NCBI GenBank assembly: GCA_045586385.1
Contig: JAZNAE010000011.1
Coordinates: forward strand, 62,001 to 126,000
DNA length: 64,000 nucleotides
DNA from: Suilimivivens sp045586385
Lineage (GTDB): Bacteria > Bacillota > Clostridia > Lachnospirales > Lachnospiraceae
Direction of reading: 5' to 3'
Shown here: in pieces, positions 62,052 to 64,000 of the stretch
Layout of the letters: each line of letters begins with the position of its first letter
Numbering within the stretch: the stretch's first letter is position 1
Notes under the pieces: model-generated
What the model was told of the DNA's origin: nothing
The model's input: the letters and a program-made list of their open reading frames with translations, nothing else
Database searches by the model: none
Translations under genes and position numbers: made by a program

Positions 62052-62592
62052 AAAAGATTTGAAGGAATACTTATCTTGCGAAAAAGAATTGTATTTCGGC
62101 GGAGAAAAAACATCCTTGCCCGTTTCCTTTCTGCTTCGCTCCAAAACATATAGGATATGGCAGTATTTAAAGACACTGCGCTATGCAGAATATCACAAAA
62201 ATATAGATTCCCCATGGCACAAAATCATGTATGTGTGGCTCCGGAGGCGGAAATATATATTAGGTCACCGGTTAGGGTTTGAAATTCCTGAGAATTGTGT
62301 CGGGAAAGGATTAATGATTTACCACATTTCTCCTATTGTAATCAACGAAGACGCGAGAATGGGGGAATATTGTTATATAGCCGGAAATTTCTGTATGGGC
62401 AATACAGGACCGGATACGGCAAGTCCGATACTTGGCAATGGGATACAGATTGGCTGGGGAAGCTGTGTAATCGGAGATGTAAAGGTGGCAAATGATGTAG
62501 TAATCGGTGCCGGCGCTGTGTTAACGCGTTCCATTGAAGAACCGGGAGCAAAGGTCGCAGGTGTACCGGCGAAAATAGTAGGCAGTGCATAA
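62038..62592 (+). CDS. Serine acetyltransferase-like hexapeptide O-acetyltransferase
   Basis: 184-aa protein with a helical N-terminal half and a left-handed beta-helix (MGEYCY, LGNGIQ, IGWGSC, VANDVV, IGAGAV) ending in AGVPAKIV. The catalytic histidine candidate is in MIYHISPIV. It is the module 2 counterpart of the gene at 40390 and likely acetylates a sugar hydroxyl. GGAAAGGAG precedes the ATG. Confidence 0.85.
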   Translation: MIRCKKDLKEYLSCEKELYFGGEKTSLPVSFLLRSKTYRIWQYLKTLRYAEYHKNIDSPWHKIMYVWLRRRKYILGHRLGFEIPENCVGKGLMIYHISPIVINEDARMGEYCYIAGNFCMGNTGPDTASPILGNGIQIGWGSCVIGDVKVANDVVIGAGAVLTRSIEEPGAKVAGVPAKIVGSA

Positions 62593-62602
62593 GGATATAG
62601 AA

Positions 62603-63631
62603 ATGTTGCAGAAAAGAGTCAGTGTAATTGTACCGGTTTATAATGCCGCAAGTTATTTGAGAAAATGTGTTGACAGTATTATAGGACAAAGCTATGCGGA
62701 CCTGGATATTGTATTGGTTGATGATGGTGCAACCGATGAAAGCCCGTCTATTTGTGATGAATATGCAGCAAAAGATAACCGCGTACAGGTAATTCACAAA
62801 AAGAACGGCGGTTTGATGTCAGCGTGGATGGCCGGTGTGGAAAAAGCAGTAGGTGAATATCTGTGTTTTGTAGATAGTGATGACTGGATAGATTTTTGCA
62901 TGGTGGAAGAGTTGATAGAAAGGTCAAAGGGCTGTAGCGGTGAGGTGGTCTGTTGCAATTTTGTAATCGAAAAAGAAACAGGTCAAACATACCAAAGGCA
63001 TCAATTGAAAGCCGGTGTATATGAAGGAGAAGTGCTTGCAGAAGTAAAGAAAAATTTGCTTGGAAATGAAAACAGGATAGTCAGTTTTTCCAGATGTATG
63101 AAACTGATATCCAAAGAATTATATGAAAATAACATAAAATTCTGCAATCCTCAAATCAAAATGGGAGAAGATGTTAATATCATGCTTCCTGTATTGCTTG
63201 ATACCAAAAGACTTGTAATTATGGAAGACGCTTTTTTTTATCATTATTACTTCAATCAAAGTTCTATGGTGCATAAATATGATGCGGCCTTGTATCACAA
63301 TATTCAAATGCTGCGTACTGTGATTAACGAGGTGATAACCGGAAAAGATAACCGGGATGAAGAAAAGACAGCTCTGTATCAGAGAGCGGATATGGAATAT
63401 ATTTATTTATTAATGCTTGCGGTAAAAAATGAGGCAAGAGGAAATAAAAAAGGATATTATGAAAATATAAAAAAAATCTGTTTAGATGCGGACAGCAAAA
63501 AAATAATCCGTAGTACATCTGTGAAAATAAAAGAAAAAGCGAATCAATTAATTTATCTTACAATGAAGCATCCTAATATAGTTACAATTAGCTTGTTACG
63601 CATGGCAATGATTTGGTATTACAGAAAATAA
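62603..63631 (+). CDS. GT2 glycosyltransferase
   Basis: 342-aa GT-A transferase. VIVPVYNAASYL, LVDDGATDES and the metal motif DSDD (FVDSDDWID) are complete. The usual GGxSxARN loop is altered to GGLMSAWMAG. The C-terminal acceptor domain is helical. ATG 62603 follows AAGGA by 7 bases; an in-frame start at 62585 overlaps the previous gene. Confidence 0.88.
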   Translation: MLQKRVSVIVPVYNAASYLRKCVDSIIGQSYADLDIVLVDDGATDESPSICDEYAAKDNRVQVIHKKNGGLMSAWMAGVEKAVGEYLCFVDSDDWIDFCMVEELIERSKGCSGEVVCCNFVIEKETGQTYQRHQLKAGVYEGEVLAEVKKNLLGNENRIVSFSRCMKLISKELYENNIKFCNPQIKMGEDVNIMLPVLLDTKRLVIMEDAFFYHYYFNQSSMVHKYDAALYHNIQMLRTVINEVITGKDNRDEEKTALYQRADMEYIYLLMLAVKNEARGNKKGYYENIKKICLDADSKKIIRSTSVKIKEKANQLIYLTMKHPNIVTISLLRMAMIWYYRK

Positions 63632-63644
63632 AGTTGGAGAACAT

Positions 63645-64000
63645 ATGCAGCCTTTAATCAGTGTGATTGTTCCGGTCTATAACGGACAGGATTATTTGGA
63701 AAATTGCATAGAGAGCATTAAAGCACAGACTTATGAAAATGTGGAAATCATTATTATCAATGACGGTTCCACGGATGCTACGGCACAGGTATGTGTGCGG
63801 CTGAAAGAAACCTATGAAAATATCCATGTAATTACCATGGAGGATGAAGGGGTATCAGCTGCGCGAAATGCAGGATTAGATGCTGCCAAGGGAGATTTTG
63901 TTACGTTTGTGGACGCAGACGACCGTATCCGGCCTAAAATGCTGGAGATACTGTATCAGGGAATCATGGATACGGGAAGTGATGTTTGCGGCTGCCGGTT
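63645..64000 (+). CDS. GT2 glycosyltransferase, 3' end outside window
   Basis: About 118 codons of an open frame that runs off the end of the window. ATG 63645 is preceded by TTGGAGAAC. The visible part is the N-terminal GT-A fold: VIVPVYNGQDYL, INDGSTDAT, GVSAARNAGLDAA and the metal motif VDADDRI. It resembles the gene before it but keeps the normal SAARN loop. Module 2 therefore continues beyond 64 kb. Confidence 0.9.
   Translation, partial: MQPLISVIVPVYNGQDYLENCIESIKAQTYENVEIIIINDGSTDATAQVCVRLKETYENIHVITMEDEGVSAARNAGLDAAKGDFVTFVDADDRIRPKMLEILYQGIMDTGSDVCGCR

Noticed and set aside
15826..64000. N-linked glycosylation system with a PglB/Stt3 oligosaccharyltransferase
   Set aside because: Many Pgl-like genes are present, but no membrane protein shows the WWDYG motif.
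1..64000. CRISPR arrays, insertion sequences, phage genes, rRNA
   Set aside because: No regular spaced repeats, transposase, integrase or rRNA sequence was recognised on either strand.

Overview
The window reads as chromosomal DNA of an anaerobic Gram-positive of the class Clostridia, most likely a Lachnospiraceae member. The grounds are moderate G+C, AAGGAGG-type ribosome sites, TTG/GTG starts, a radical-SAM activator of anaerobic ribonucleotide reductase, an SRP RNA next to tadA, a GAAC-N4-GTTC LexA box, a protein resembling the DUF6128 family and several c-di-GMP enzymes. The species is not identified.

Bases 1-13.2 kb are housekeeping and signalling. They hold the tail of a membrane diguanylate cyclase, a MsmX/UgpC-type multi-sugar ABC ATPase, a PucR/CdaR-type regulator, a DUF6128-like protein, and a soluble diguanylate cyclase fused to a LacI-type sugar-binding domain. 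These are followed by an SRP RNA on the minus strand with long complementary ends, an NrdG-type activase and tadA. A MATE transporter and a third diguanylate cyclase lie on the minus strand. Next come a thiol-redox set (trxA, ccdA, TlpA/ResA-like), tRNA-Ser(CGA), and dinD under a promoter with a textbook LexA box over its start point.

Bases 13.2-15.8 kb hold a GT52-type sialyltransferase-like gene (minus strand) and a pair of corrinoid genes: a MetH-activation-like protein with a cysteine cluster, and a cobalamin adenosyltransferase.

Bases 15.8-64 kb are a very large surface-glycan locus. Module 1 (15.8-51.0 kb) has 28 genes in one direction, many overlapping, with no internal terminator that I could see. 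It opens with a PglK-like ABC flippase. It then carries a WecE aminotransferase with a GNAT acetyltransferase, three large multi-membrane proteins, an O-antigen polymerase/ligase-like protein, PglF-, PglE- and PglC-like enzymes, and a PLP decarboxylase with an ATP-grasp ligase. A UDP-HexNAc dehydrogenase and 4-epimerase pair follows, then two glycosyltransferase/asparagine-synthase-like pairs, two tandem GT11 fucosyltransferases and other transferases. An MBOAT/SGNH O-acylation pair (51.1-53.6 kb, minus strand) separates it from module 2. Module 2 (53.8 kb to the window end) starts with a second PglK-like ABC flippase. It has its own large WcaJ/CpsE-type initiating phosphoglycosyltransferase plus GT11-like, DUF5672-like, GT17, GT4 and GT2 genes, and it runs off the end.

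My main inference is that module 1 builds an oligosaccharide on undecaprenyl phosphate with a bacillosamine-type first sugar. It would also contain one or two GalNAcA residues amidated to GalNAcAN by the asparagine-synthase homologues, a dTDP-4-amino-4,6-dideoxyhexose, fucose-like branches, and an amino-acid- or amine-derived amide. The gene logic resembles Francisella O antigen and Campylobacter Pgl chemistry, but with ABC-type flippases.
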